36,936 bases of DNA, from contig JAZGEV010000074.1 in assembly GCA_036478895.1 (NCBI GenBank), positions 1-36,936 on the forward strand. The letters are read 5' to 3'. The notes beneath the pieces were generated by a model. That model ran no database searches. It saw only the letters and a program-made list of their open reading frames with translations, and was not told the DNA's origin. The DNA is from S010-17 sp036478895. GTDB taxonomy: Bacteria; Bacteroidota; Bacteroidia; Flavobacteriales; Flavobacteriaceae. Positions 23,894 through 33,111 of this stretch are shown here, piece by piece. How positions within the stretch are numbered: the first letter of the stretch is position 1; every line of letters starts with the position of its first letter. A program made the position numbers and the translations under genes.

Positions 23894-26800
23894 TTATTGT
23901 TTTAAACTAAAGTGTCCTTTACGTTCGTATTCTTTACCTAAACTATCCGTAAAAGTTGCAACAAACCAATAATCAGTTTCAGATGCAATTTTTCCTGAAA
24001 ATGTGCCGTCCCAAGACTCGTTATTATCAAGATTTGCAATTACTTTACCATAGCGATCAAATAATACAACGTTTGAAGTTACAAAAGCATCTCCGCCGTA
24101 TACAGAAAATGTATCGTTTATACCATCGTGATTTGGTGTGATAAATCTAGGGAAACGAATAATAATAATTTCTTTGCTAACTATTGGTGTACAGCCATTT
24201 TTATCATTTATATTTATGATATGCGCACCTTCTTCTACATTATAAAAAACATGTCCATAAATTTCATTACCGTCTGTATAATCTCCATCGTCTAACGAAA
24301 ATTCATAATCTCCAGCACCGCTAACTAATACAGAAACATGATTGTTTGGTAAATCATCAAAAATAGTAATGGTTTCAATGACAGGAATACTAGATTCGTG
24401 AACCGTAAATGCCTTTGTGGTATCACACATAGAACTAGATGTTGCGGTAACGGTATAATCTCCTGCTTCGGTAATTTCTATAGTGTCAATATTTGATCCA
24501 ATTTGTTCTCCTTTATCATTCTCCCAATAATAGTCATAAACTGCTAATGGATTTTCTATACTAACACTTAATGGTGTTGGTAATAAATCTAAACACAATA
24601 ATTGATCTGAAACATCAAAAATTGGTGCATCTGGAGCTACTAAAAATTGAATGTCTGTTGTTGCTATACACGAAGCATTGTTTGTATTGATAACTTCGGC
24701 AGTTACAACTTGCGTGGCGCTTGTAAAAAATTCTGGTAAAGATGGTAAAATTTCAGCTTTTAAAGTTGCGTCATAATAATTGGTATAGTAATGAACTTCT
24801 GTATCTGTTTGTGTTCCACCTAATAGTGTAGATTCAATTAAAGCAGTGTCAAAAGTTGATAAACCATCTGTTATGTTTGGTAAATCATCACATAATTGCT
24901 GAATTGGAACTGCATTAGCAATTGGCGTTATGTCCACAATAAATTCCATAGTTGTTTCTTTATTACAAGCACCATTTGGATCATTTGTTGTGTTGTTAAT
25001 AGCTCTTATTGTTACAGTTTGCGTTCCTGATAAATAGTTAGGAAAAAATGTTGTTGTTGGTATCAATACATCATTTTCATCATAAAAACTTAAGGTTACA
25101 CCAGTTTGTATTCCTAAAACTTCATTAATGATTCCTGTAGTATCAAAAGAAAATTGATTGTTTATATCACCACATTCTATTTTATCTGTTGGTTGTGTTA
25201 AAATTGGTAAACCTTCTACAACCAAATCTACATACAAGTCTACACCTAATCCAGCACAATCAAAGTTTGTGTTGTTGTTAACGCGAATGTATATTCTTTC
25301 GTTTGTTATTGTTGAATTTCGATATGTTGCAGGAGTTGTTATTACATTTGCCTGTAATTGCGCATCATTGATATTTTTATAATAAGTAATACTTAAATCA
25401 GGCTGAATAGTTGCTGGAAATAAATTAAGCACATCAGTTTCAACTTGCGTTAAATCAAATTCTGTTATGCCGTCATAATCATCTTCTAAGGTATTTATAA
25501 AATCATCGCATTTGTATAAGGTTGTATTATAAGCTGTAGATGTTGCTGATACAATTATAGTAACTTGTTCTATAGTTGTACATCCGTTTGCGTTTTCTAC
25601 TCTTACCCAAATAGTGTTTGAATTGGTGTTGAAGTTTGTTGGAATTGCAATTGGATTTGAATTGGCGTTAGCTAAGGCTTGAGTTGTAAAAAACAAAAAT
25701 GCTTCATTGGCAGAATTTGCAGAAATGTTAGCGTTTGATAAAGTTAAATCGATATTACTAAAACCATCAGTATCATCATCGCATTGTTTTATAGTAATTG
25801 CATTCAAAACAGGATTGGCAAATACTTCTATTTGAAAAGAGGTTCTGTCAAAACAATTTGCATTCAGATTATTGGTCATTTGTACATATATAGTTTGTAT
25901 TGCACTTGTGTTTGTGTACGAATTTATGGTAGCATTAGGAATTTGATTGTTGTACCCAGCATCTGTAAAATACGTTAAAGAGAAATCGGTATTACTTGAT
26001 CCATTTAAAATTATAGTTTTGTTTTGTTCTAAATCAAAGCTATTTTGGCCATCTATTGTAGTTCCAAAAGACGTGTCATCACAAGCGTCTATTTTTGGAA
26101 TATTAGCAGAGATTTCAGCAACAGCTTGCGTTATAATTATTTCGAAAGCTCCATCTGCATAACAATTGGTACTGCTACTATTCTGTACGCGGGCATATAC
26201 TGTTTGTCCTGTGCTATCAAAAGCAGTAGGTGTTGGAACTAAAATAGTGTAAGCACTATCAAGATAATAAACGACTTCAAACTCAGTGGCTAATTGACCA
26301 TTTAAGATTTCAACATCTTTATCTTGTAAATTAAAGGTTGATGTGCCGTCATTATCCGTATCGCATTCATAAAGATTAGTTATAGCATTATTAATTGTAG
26401 CGTCTGTAACAAACTCTACAGCTATTTCGTCTTCACCAATACAACCAGCTCCTAAATCTACTTCTACTTTATATAAACCGTTGCCTAAATTTGCTAAATA
26501 GGTTTGGTTTAATTCGCCAACTATTTCTACATTATCTTTATACCATTTGTAAGAAGTTGCAACAATCCCTGCATCTAAAAGAACATCGTTTCCACAAGCG
26601 GCATTATTATCAGCTGTAATTCTAGGATTTCCTAAACTAGCACCAAGTACAAAACTTCCTGCTTCTAAAAATATGGCAGAATCCCAAGCTGAGTCTCCTT
26701 GGTCCGAAACGACTAATTTTATTTCGTATCGTTCGTTTGGAATAACAGCAGAAGTAGCTGTTAATGCTTTTGTTCTTCCTCCATAATTTGTATTTCCTAC

Positions 26801-27445
26801 ATTGTAACCTTCAAAGTATTCCGTATTAGCACTACAAGCATTAGCATTGTTTATATTAAGAACGCTTACAGGTGTTCCACTTGGCAGAACTGCTAAATTT
26901 GTATAAGTTGTGGTTCCTTCTTTTCTAAGTAAAAAAGCAAAACTATCAGCATAATTACATTCGGTACTACCATCGTATTCTTCTGACGCCATGATGAATC
27001 TAAAACTAATGCTAGTAGATGTTGGAACAAACGTGAATTTTATAAAAGTTGCATCTTGTAAACCTGATTGTCCTAGAGCAGTGGCCAGGTCTGCATCGCC
27101 ACCTTGACCGTTTTGATTGCTAATGTTTGTTGTAGTAGCTGTGTTTCCTGCCGGATATGCCTCGCCTGTAGTTAACACAATTCCTTCTTCAAAAGGGAAT
27201 GAATTGCCAGCAGGTCGTTTAAAAAAACCGTAACTTTTGTTTTGTGTGTCAGTAGCAGTACCGTGAACTTGCTCAGAAAATGTATCTACTTGTGCACAAG
27301 CACCTGTAATTAAAACGTTTTCTATAAGTTGTTGAAGTGAGTAATCTGCTTCTGTAGAATTATTTGGATTGTTAATTTCTAGTAATTGAGCATGTGCTAA
27401 AAGACCACTAAAAAGTAGTGCTATAATTGTTAGTTTGTTTTTCAT
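23894..27445 (-). CDS. Choice-of-anchor L / T9SS type B giant surface protein (1183 aa)
   Basis: The preferred ATG (27443-27445) begins a clean signal peptide (MKNKLTIIALL, cleavage near AHAQ); an in-frame codon 21 bases upstream would only add a polar leader. The head is a choice-of-anchor L domain (about 25-265) with IMASEEYDG, DSFAFLL and DSAIFLEAGSF. It is followed by PKD-like and repeated Asp-rich modules (YECDTDNDGT, IDACDDTSFG, IKQCDDDTDG, YKCDDFINT) and the type B sorting domain (FITPNHDGINDTF to GHFSLKQ). From QCDDDTDG to the end it matches the 1114-residue neighbour over an almost identical length (630 versus 629 residues), although the heads are unrelated. It is likely a cell-surface adhesin exported by T9SS; no ligand can be assigned. 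Confidence 0.9.
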   Translation of the reverse strand: MKNKLTIIALLFSGLLAHAQLLEINNPNNSTEADYSLQQLIENVLITGACAQVDTFSEQVHGTATDTQNKSYGFFKRPAGNSFPFEEGIVLTTGEAYPAGNTATTTNISNQNGQGGDADLATALGQSGLQDATFIKFTFVPTSTSISFRFIMASEEYDGSTECNYADSFAFLLRKEGTTTYTNLAVLPSGTPVSVLNINNANACSANTEYFEGYNVGNTNYGGRTKALTATSAVIPNERYEIKLVVSDQGDSAWDSAIFLEAGSFVLGASLGNPRITADNNAACGNDVLLDAGIVATSYKWYKDNVEIVGELNQTYLANLGNGLYKVEVDLGAGCIGEDEIAVEFVTDATINNAITNLYECDTDNDGTSTFNLQDKDVEILNGQLATEFEVVYYLDSAYTILVPTPTAFDSTGQTVYARVQNSSSTNCYADGAFEIIITQAVAEISANIPKIDACDDTSFGTTIDGQNSFDLEQNKTIILNGSSNTDFSLTYFTDAGYNNQIPNATINSYTNTSAIQTIYVQMTNNLNANCFDRTSFQIEVFANPVLNAITIKQCDDDTDGFSNIDLTLSNANISANSANEAFLFFTTQALANANSNPIAIPTNFNTNSNTIWVRVENANGCTTIEQVTIIVSATSTAYNTTLYKCDDFINTLEDDYDGITEFDLTQVETDVLNLFPATIQPDLSITYYKNINDAQLQANVITTPATYRNSTITNERIYIRVNNNTNFDCAGLGVDLYVDLVVEGLPILTQPTDKIECGDINNQFSFDTTGIINEVLGIQTGVTLSFYDENDVLIPTTTFFPNYLSGTQTVTIRAINNTTNDPNGACNKETTMEFIVDITPIANAVPIQQLCDDLPNITDGLSTFDTALIESTLLGGTQTDTEVHYYTNYYDATLKAEILPSLPEFFTSATQVVTAEVINTNNASCIATTDIQFLVAPDAPIFDVSDQLLCLDLLPTPLSVSIENPLAVYDYYWENDKGEQIGSNIDTIEITEAGDYTVTATSSSMCDTTKAFTVHESSIPVIETITIFDDLPNNHVSVLVSGAGDYEFSLDDGDYTDGNEIYGHVFYNVEEGAHIININDKNGCTPIVSKEIIIIRFPRFITPNHDGINDTFSVYGGDAFVTSNVVLFDRYGKVIANLDNNESWDGTFSGKIASETDYWFVATFTDSLGKEYERKGHFSLKQ

Positions 27446-27490
27446 TTGATATAAATAAGTATTCAAAATTACATTAATTTTTTTTTAATG

Positions 27491-27522
27491 CAAATATAAA
27501 GGTCATTGATTTATTAAAACAA
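27491..27522 (-). promoter_or_regulatory. Putative Bacteroidota-type promoter of the 1183-aa surface protein gene
   Basis: On the minus strand a TTG (27520-27522) is 21 bases from TATATTTG (27491-27498), which matches TAnnTTTG. The -7 box is 45 bases before the preferred ATG at 27445. Confidence 0.5.
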
Positions 27523-27543
27523 TTCAAGATGAAAATACCCTAA

Positions 27544-30500
27544 CTAATGTTTTAAACTAAAATGCCCTTTACGTTCGTACTCTTTACCTAAATTATCTGT
27601 AAAAGTTGCCACAAACCAATAATCAGCTTCTGAAGCGATTTTCCCTAAATACAAACCATCCCATGAATCATTATTTTTAAGATTTGCTATTGTTTTTCCA
27701 TATCGATCATAAATTACAACGTTCGTTTCAGCAAAAGCATCGCCACCATATATAGAGAATGTATCGTAAATACCATCGTGATTTGGCGAAATATGTCTTG
27801 GAAAACGTACAACTACAATTTCTTTAGTCACAACAGGTGTACAGCCATTTTTATCATTTATATTAATGGTATGTGCGCCTTCTAGAACATTGTAAAAGAT
27901 ATGTCCGTATAGCTCATTACCATCTACATAAGCTTCGTTATCTAAAGAAAATTCATAATCACCTGCACCACTTACTAAAACTGACACGCGATTGTTTGGT
28001 GAATCGTCAAAAATAGTAACGGTTTCAATTTGTGGAATACTAGATTCTGTAATGGTAAAAGTCTTTGTAGTATCGCAAATAGATGTAGATGTCGCAGTAA
28101 CCGTATATTCTCCAGCTTCTGTTATTCCAATAGTTGCAGTATCATCTCCAACCTGTTCTCCTTTATCATTCTCCCAATAATATGTGTAAATAGCCATAGG
28201 GTTTTCTATACTAACCATTAGTGGTGTTGGTAATTGATCAAGACATAATAATTGATCATAAATATCAAAAATAGGAGAGTCCTCCTCAATTAAAAATTGA
28301 ATATCTGTAGTTGCAACACAATTAGGATTATTTGTGTTTATGACTTCAGCAGTTATTGTTTGTGTTGCTGTATTGAAAAATTCTGGTAATGTAGGAAGAA
28401 TTTCTGTTCTTAATAGCAGGTCGTAATAATTAGTATAATAATGAATTTCTGTATCTGCAGGCGAGCCTCCAAGAATAGCAGATTCGATTAGTGAAGTGTC
28501 AAAAACTGACATGCCATCATTTCCATCTGGTGCATCATCGCATAATTGTAAGATGGGAATAGTGTTAGCAATAGGTATAAAATCAACTATAAATTCTTGG
28601 GTAGTTTCTTTACTACAAGGTCCGTTAACATCATTAGTTATGTTGTTTGTAGCAACAATTTTTATTGTTTGTGATGTTGAGGTATAATTTGGGAAAAACG
28701 ATGCTGTTGGTATTTGTACATCATTTTCATCAAAAAATGTTAATGTGATTCCGGTTTGAGTGCCTAAAACCTCATTTATGATACCAGTTGTGTTAAAATC
28801 AAATTGTCCACTACCATTATCACAACCTCTTTTAGGTGTTGGTTCTGTAACAACAGGAAGAGGTTCAACGACTAAATCTATATATAAATCAATTCCCAAA
28901 CCTGCACAATCTAGATTGGTGTTATTATTAACGCGTATATATATTCTTTCATTAAAAATAATTGAATTTCTATAGGTTGCCGGATTGTTTATTGCGTTTG
29001 CTTGTAATTGCGCGTCGTTTATGTTTTTATAATAGGCAATTCCTAAATCTGCTTGAATTGACGCTGGGAATAAATTAAGTACATCTGTTTCAACTTGAGT
29101 TAAATCGAACTCCGAAAAACCATCGTAATCGTTATTTGAAGTGTCTACAAAATCATCACACTTTGAAATGGTTTTATTGTAGGCAGTTGCTGTTGCAGAA
29201 ACTAAAATATCTAACCTTGCTACTTTAAAACAATTGTCTATATTTGTTACGCGCACCCAAAGTGTATTTGTTGCAGTACTATAATTTACTGGGTCTAAAA
29301 TTGCGCCAGTATCATTATTTGCATCTGTTTCATCTGTAAAATAAGAAAATTGAACAGCAGAATCTGTTGAGATACTATCATTAAACAAGGTTAAATCAAT
29401 TAAACTGATACCATCTGTATCATCATCACATTGTTTTATAGAAACAGGTGTGTTTATGGTTGGATTTGCATGATATGTAATTGTTGCAACACCTAATAAT
29501 TGACATGTGTTATCATTAAAATCAATTTTCACTCTGTATTCTCCATCGCCGTGAGTTATACCATCAATATCTATATAGCTTGTCGTCACATTAGGAACAA
29601 TTGGGTTGTCATTAAAAGTCCATTCGTATGTGGTGGTTGGAGGATAGGTGCCAACGTCGTTTGATTCTAACCGAAAGGTATCACCATCGCATAAATCTAA
29701 ATCGGTTGCTAGTTGTAAAGGATTATTATTGATAATATCTACACTAGGTAAAAATAAAGATTGAATGAATGGCGGAAGACCTTGTGTGCATGTTCTTCCT
29801 CCTAAACTAACTGATCTATGTTGGTAATTAACAGAAGAACCAAGATTTTCAGGTGCATTGATTACACTTATAAATTTATTATTATCATTTGAGCCATCGC
29901 TTGCCCAATATATTTTACCATTTGAAGCTAACTGTAAAGCGCCACGTGTGTTTGAGTAGCTATGAATCAGCCTCCGTGAATTATTTACATCATTAAAAGT
30001 TGTTAAATCTAAATCAAATTGATATAAATTTTCAGTAGATCCAGCGGTAAAGTTTCCAGTAGAAATATAAAGTCGTTTGCTATTTAAAGAAAATTCCACA
30101 CCATAACCGCGTTCGCCATTTATATTGAGTTGATTTCCATTGCTAATAATCCCAGTAGCATTGTCAAAATCGTAAATATACGTACCGGTATTCATATTTG
30201 CAGATACAATTTTAGTGCCATCGGGTGCTATTTTTAAATAACCTCTAACATCTCCAGCACTATTTGAAACTGTTGAAATTACAGGCGTTACAGCAACACC
30301 ACTGCCATCAACTAAATAGCTGTAAAAAGTATTGTTAACAAGAGAAATTGCCCAATATGAGTCGCAATTATCTGTTTTTACTGCCGTTACTTTTTCTGTC
30401 CATGAATTACTTAGTCCGCCAGATAAATTAACAACACTTCCAGCTACAACATCTCCTAAACCTCCATTTAGAGACATATCAACTGTGTAGTACTTAAAGC

Positions 30501-30888
30501 CTGCATTTTGAGGCAAACCCGTACTTCCAACAGCATTTGTGCCAACAGTGAATAAATAATAAATAGTTGGATCATTTGGATTTGGTACTATTAAACCCGA
30601 TTGAGAGCTCGACGGATTTCCGCCTAAATTAACACCATTTGTCATTTGTTGATGTTGGGAATTCCAAACCGTTATTCCATCGGTATAAAAAAGTAAAGCG
30701 CCATTTTCATCAGCAATTGAAGAACAGCCTTCAACAGTATTTAATTGTGATCCCGAAAAAGATACTGGATTACCAGAATCAAAATTTAATCCAGCATTTT
30801 GACCAAACAGCCACATGTTTGTTTCTCCTTGTGAAAATGATTGTAAAGTCAAAAAAACAAAAGAAATTAAAAATAATACATTTTTCAT
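27544..30888 (-). CDS. T9SS type B propeller-type giant surface protein (1114 aa)
   Basis: This is the first gene of the array in transcription order. It has a signal peptide (about 1-19) and a propeller-like head (about 20-385) starting with MWLFGQNAGLNFDSG and ending GLPPFIQSLFLP. A PKD-like segment (DLCDGDTFRL, TTYEWTFND) is followed by Asp-rich modules (IKQCDDDTDG, SKCDDFVDTSNNDYDG, LQLCDDAPDG), an Ig-like segment (YYWENDKGEQ), and the type B sorting domain (HISPNHDGIYDTF to the final GHFSLKH). The head is like those of the 959-residue and interrupted paralogues, but the C-terminal 629 residues match the anchor-L neighbour at 23894-27445 far better, so it is a mosaic. It should be exported by T9SS to the surface. 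Confidence 0.9.
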   Translation of the reverse strand: MKNVLFLISFVFLTLQSFSQGETNMWLFGQNAGLNFDSGNPVSFSGSQLNTVEGCSSIADENGALLFYTDGITVWNSQHQQMTNGVNLGGNPSSSQSGLIVPNPNDPTIYYLFTVGTNAVGSTGLPQNAGFKYYTVDMSLNGGLGDVVAGSVVNLSGGLSNSWTEKVTAVKTDNCDSYWAISLVNNTFYSYLVDGSGVAVTPVISTVSNSAGDVRGYLKIAPDGTKIVSANMNTGTYIYDFDNATGIISNGNQLNINGERGYGVEFSLNSKRLYISTGNFTAGSTENLYQFDLDLTTFNDVNNSRRLIHSYSNTRGALQLASNGKIYWASDGSNDNNKFISVINAPENLGSSVNYQHRSVSLGGRTCTQGLPPFIQSLFLPSVDIINNNPLQLATDLDLCDGDTFRLESNDVGTYPPTTTYEWTFNDNPIVPNVTTSYIDIDGITHGDGEYRVKIDFNDNTCQLLGVATITYHANPTINTPVSIKQCDDDTDGISLIDLTLFNDSISTDSAVQFSYFTDETDANNDTGAILDPVNYSTATNTLWVRVTNIDNCFKVARLDILVSATATAYNKTISKCDDFVDTSNNDYDGFSEFDLTQVETDVLNLFPASIQADLGIAYYKNINDAQLQANAINNPATYRNSIIFNERIYIRVNNNTNLDCAGLGIDLYIDLVVEPLPVVTEPTPKRGCDNGSGQFDFNTTGIINEVLGTQTGITLTFFDENDVQIPTASFFPNYTSTSQTIKIVATNNITNDVNGPCSKETTQEFIVDFIPIANTIPILQLCDDAPDGNDGMSVFDTSLIESAILGGSPADTEIHYYTNYYDLLLRTEILPTLPEFFNTATQTITAEVINTNNPNCVATTDIQFLIEEDSPIFDIYDQLLCLDQLPTPLMVSIENPMAIYTYYWENDKGEQVGDDTATIGITEAGEYTVTATSTSICDTTKTFTITESSIPQIETVTIFDDSPNNRVSVLVSGAGDYEFSLDNEAYVDGNELYGHIFYNVLEGAHTININDKNGCTPVVTKEIVVVRFPRHISPNHDGIYDTFSIYGGDAFAETNVVIYDRYGKTIANLKNNDSWDGLYLGKIASEADYWFVATFTDNLGKEYERKGHFSLKH

Positions 30889-30910
30889 TATAAATAGATA
30901 TTTTAAAATC

Positions 30911-30918
30911 CAAATATA
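30911..30918 (-). promoter_or_regulatory. Putative -7 promoter element for the 1114-aa surface protein gene
   Basis: The minus strand reads TATATTTG (TAnnTTTG), 22 bases before the ATG. No good -33 TTG at normal spacing; TTC occurs there. The rest of this 168-base gap (30889-31056) is AT-rich with a repeated AATTTTTTAAA but no gene. Confidence 0.45.
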
Positions 30919-31056
30919 GTAAAATTGCTCTGTTATGAACTTAATTTTAACACTTTAATTAGTGCTTTTTTTTTTATGATGGTAATTTTTTAAAATTTTT
31001 TAAAATTCAAAAGACAAAGTTCAGCACGACTAAATTGTAGATAAAAGATTAGGTTC

Positions 31057-31899
31057 CTATAAATCTCTTTTTAAAATCAATTTATATGCTCCAAATATAA
31101 AAATAAAAATCCACACTAAAACGATAGCAATTTGATACCAATGGATGGCGTAATCAAAATTTAAAATCTCTGTAGCATTGCCTTGTTTGGCGAGTGATTT
31201 TACAGCTTTAAAACGCGTAATTGGTTGTTCAATTAAATTACTGATTGCTTGTAAAGGAAAGAATTGCGACACTTGTTTGTAAACATCTGTTTTTGGAAAT
31301 AGTTGCCAGCGCATTACAGCATAAGAAATACTTTCGATTATTGCCCAAACACCTAAAGCACCTAATGCAAAAGCAGAGCGTTTCACTAAAACGCCTAAAA
31401 ATAAACCAAAAGAGAAAAATCCAACCAATTTTACAAAAAAGGCGAGTAAATATTCTAAATCTGAAAAGACTAATTTAAATTCAGTAATGTCTGAAAACAT
31501 AAATCCTTGGATGAGAGAGATTAAGAATAAGAAAACAGTAGATAAAAGAGCAAAGACTGTTACAGTTAAAAATTTAGATAAAATAAACTCCTTTTTACTT
31601 AAGCCATCGATGAGGTTTTGTTTTAAGGTTTTGTTGCTATATTCTGTAGTCACCATTGAAACAACAACTAACAGTAAAAATATTTTAAACCACCCCATAA
31701 ACCAAGAGTTAAAATGCCATATGTATGGAAAATTAAAAATACCTTGTTTAGCAACATCCAATTGAAACCAACTGTAGTCAAATTTCACTAAGGAGATTAA
31801 AGAAATTGAAGTTAATAAAACAAAATAAGTGATAATTAATATTTTGCTGGCTTTACTGTTTTTTAATTTTATATATTCTATTTGAAGTAATCGTAACAT
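31057..31899 (-). CDS. ABC-2 type transporter permease
   Basis: The 280-residue integral membrane protein has about six hydrophobic segments: one near residues 20-40 after a basic N-terminus, a second after a long outside loop, then three in the middle and a last one near 255-275. The IEYIKLKNSKASK opening and TTEYSNKTLKQNLIDGLSKKEF are typical of ABC-2 permeases that partner BcrA/CcmA-like ATPases. It starts 43 bases after the ATPase gene in the same direction, so the two form one exporter. The substrate is unknown; relatives export drugs, lipids or antibiotics. Confidence 0.88.
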   Translation of the reverse strand: MLRLLQIEYIKLKNSKASKILIITYFVLLTSISLISLVKFDYSWFQLDVAKQGIFNFPYIWHFNSWFMGWFKIFLLLVVVSMVTTEYSNKTLKQNLIDGLSKKEFILSKFLTVTVFALLSTVFLFLISLIQGFMFSDITEFKLVFSDLEYLLAFFVKLVGFFSFGLFLGVLVKRSAFALGALGVWAIIESISYAVMRWQLFPKTDVYKQVSQFFPLQAISNLIEQPITRFKAVKSLAKQGNATEILNFDYAIHWYQIAIVLVWIFIFIFGAYKLILKRDL

Positions 31900-31942
31900 A
31901 ATAATAAATAATTTTTTGATTTGAGAAGTAAGTAGTTTAATG

Positions 31943-32845
31943 CTAATTATTATTGGTTAAGGATAGAAATTGATTCTCTAAACTAGGTTTTCTTTTCACA
32001 AGATGTGTTAAGGTGATATTATTTTTAAAAGCCATTTTGTTTATGTCAGCAACAGAAATATCACTTTCTAATGTAGCAATCAATTTACCATTTTCTCTTT
32101 TTACAGATGCAATGCCAGGGATATTTTCCAAAACAAGTGTTAATTTTTCTAAATCTTGCTCTTCGCATTGTGTATCTATCCATCCAAAAGATGCGGTCAT
32201 CTCATCAACACGACCTTCGTAAAGTTTTTTACCTTGTCGGATAATAACGACATGAGAACATACTTTTTCTACTTCGTCTAGCAAATGTGATGCTAATAAA
32301 ATAGTGGTGCCTTTTGAGGCAATATCAGTAATAATTTTACGTATTTGATGAATTCCTTGAGGATCTAAACCATTGGTTGGTTCGTCTAAAATTAATATTT
32401 CGGGATCATTAAGTAGGGCAGAAGCAATAGCTAATCGCTGTTTCATACCAAGTGAAAAGGTCTTGAATTTACTATTTTTCCGACTTAATAAATCTACAAT
32501 TTCTAATTTTTCTTCAATTTTGTCGGTAGGAATTTCTTTTATTTTGCAGACTAATCGTAAATTCTCTGAAGCGCTCATATTAGGATAAAAATTGGGCCTT
32601 TCAATAATAGCGCCCACTTTTTTTAGAGCTTCATGAGTCGACATTGTGCTATCAAACCAAGAATATTCACCAGATGTTTTGTTAACTACATTAAGTATAA
32701 TACCAAGCGTGGTGGATTTTCCACTACCATTTGGACCAAGTATACCATATACATGCCCTTTTTTAATTTCAAAGCTTAAATTATTTACGGCATGAACGTT
32801 ACCATATTTCTTATGTAGCTTGTTTAATGTTAAGATTGTTTCCAA
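31943..32845 (-). CDS. ABC transporter ATP-binding protein (BcrA/CcmA-like)
   Basis: This 300-residue cytoplasmic ATPase of an ABC-2 exporter has Walker A GPNGSGKST (residues 37-45), the signature FSLGMKQRLAIA, Walker B ILILDEP followed by the D-loop TNGLD, and the H-loop histidine in ILLASHLLDEVE. The C-terminal 75 or so residues form the regulatory extension common in BcrA-like ATPases. The start appears to be TTG (32843-32845): no in-frame ATG is seen just upstream, and the protein aligns from here with family members that begin immediately before the first strand. It forms an operon with the downstream permease. A weak promoter lies at 32896-32923. Confidence 0.93.
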   Translation of the reverse strand: METILTLNKLHKKYGNVHAVNNLSFEIKKGHVYGILGPNGSGKSTTLGIILNVVNKTSGEYSWFDSTMSTHEALKKVGAIIERPNFYPNMSASENLRLVCKIKEIPTDKIEEKLEIVDLLSRKNSKFKTFSLGMKQRLAIASALLNDPEILILDEPTNGLDPQGIHQIRKIITDIASKGTTILLASHLLDEVEKVCSHVVIIRQGKKLYEGRVDEMTASFGWIDTQCEEQDLEKLTLVLENIPGIASVKRENGKLIATLESDISVADINKMAFKNNITLTHLVKRKPSLENQFLSLTNNN

Positions 32846-32895
32846 AATTATAAGTTTAATGTTATTGATATGACGATTTATAGATGATTATGTTA

Positions 32896-32923
32896 CAAGC
32901 ATAAATGTATTTTAATATTGCAA
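32896..32923 (-). promoter_or_regulatory. Weak putative promoter of the ABC exporter operon
   Basis: On the minus strand a TTG (32921-32923) is 17 bases from TATGCTTG (32896-32903), one mismatch from TAnnTTTG. It is the best candidate in the 266-base divergent gap, which otherwise holds only a spurious short frame and the receptor promoter. Confidence 0.3.
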
Positions 32924-33054
32924 TATATAAAGTCTTAAAAATACATCATTTTTTGGCACAAAATCAAATTGAAATGTTTTTTAATGAAATTATAGACTCA
33001 CCTAGCGATAATCAAGAAACATTATGGATTATTATTTTTAATTTCTGTTTATTA

Positions 33055-33081
33055 TTGATTTCAAATATTTTTTGTACTTTG
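33055..33081 (+). promoter_or_regulatory. Putative promoter of the TonB-dependent receptor gene
   Basis: A TTG (33055-33057) lies 17 bases before TACTTTG (33075-33081), which is TAnnTTTG with one base fewer between TA and TTTG. It is 30 bases before the ATG at 33112. Confidence 0.4.
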
Positions 33082-33111
33082 CGACAATAATAATAACTAA
33101 ACTATTCAAAA

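Noticed and set aside
30979..31008. AT-rich repeated AATTTTTTAAA upstream of the first array gene
   Set aside because: It is short and low-complexity; expected by chance at this base composition and without a clear stem-loop or promoter role.
32905..33090. 61-codon plus-strand frame in the divergent gap before the TonB receptor
   Set aside because: It is low-complexity in sequence, overlaps the best promoter candidates for both flanking genes, and shows no domain or signal. It is most likely chance in AT-rich DNA.
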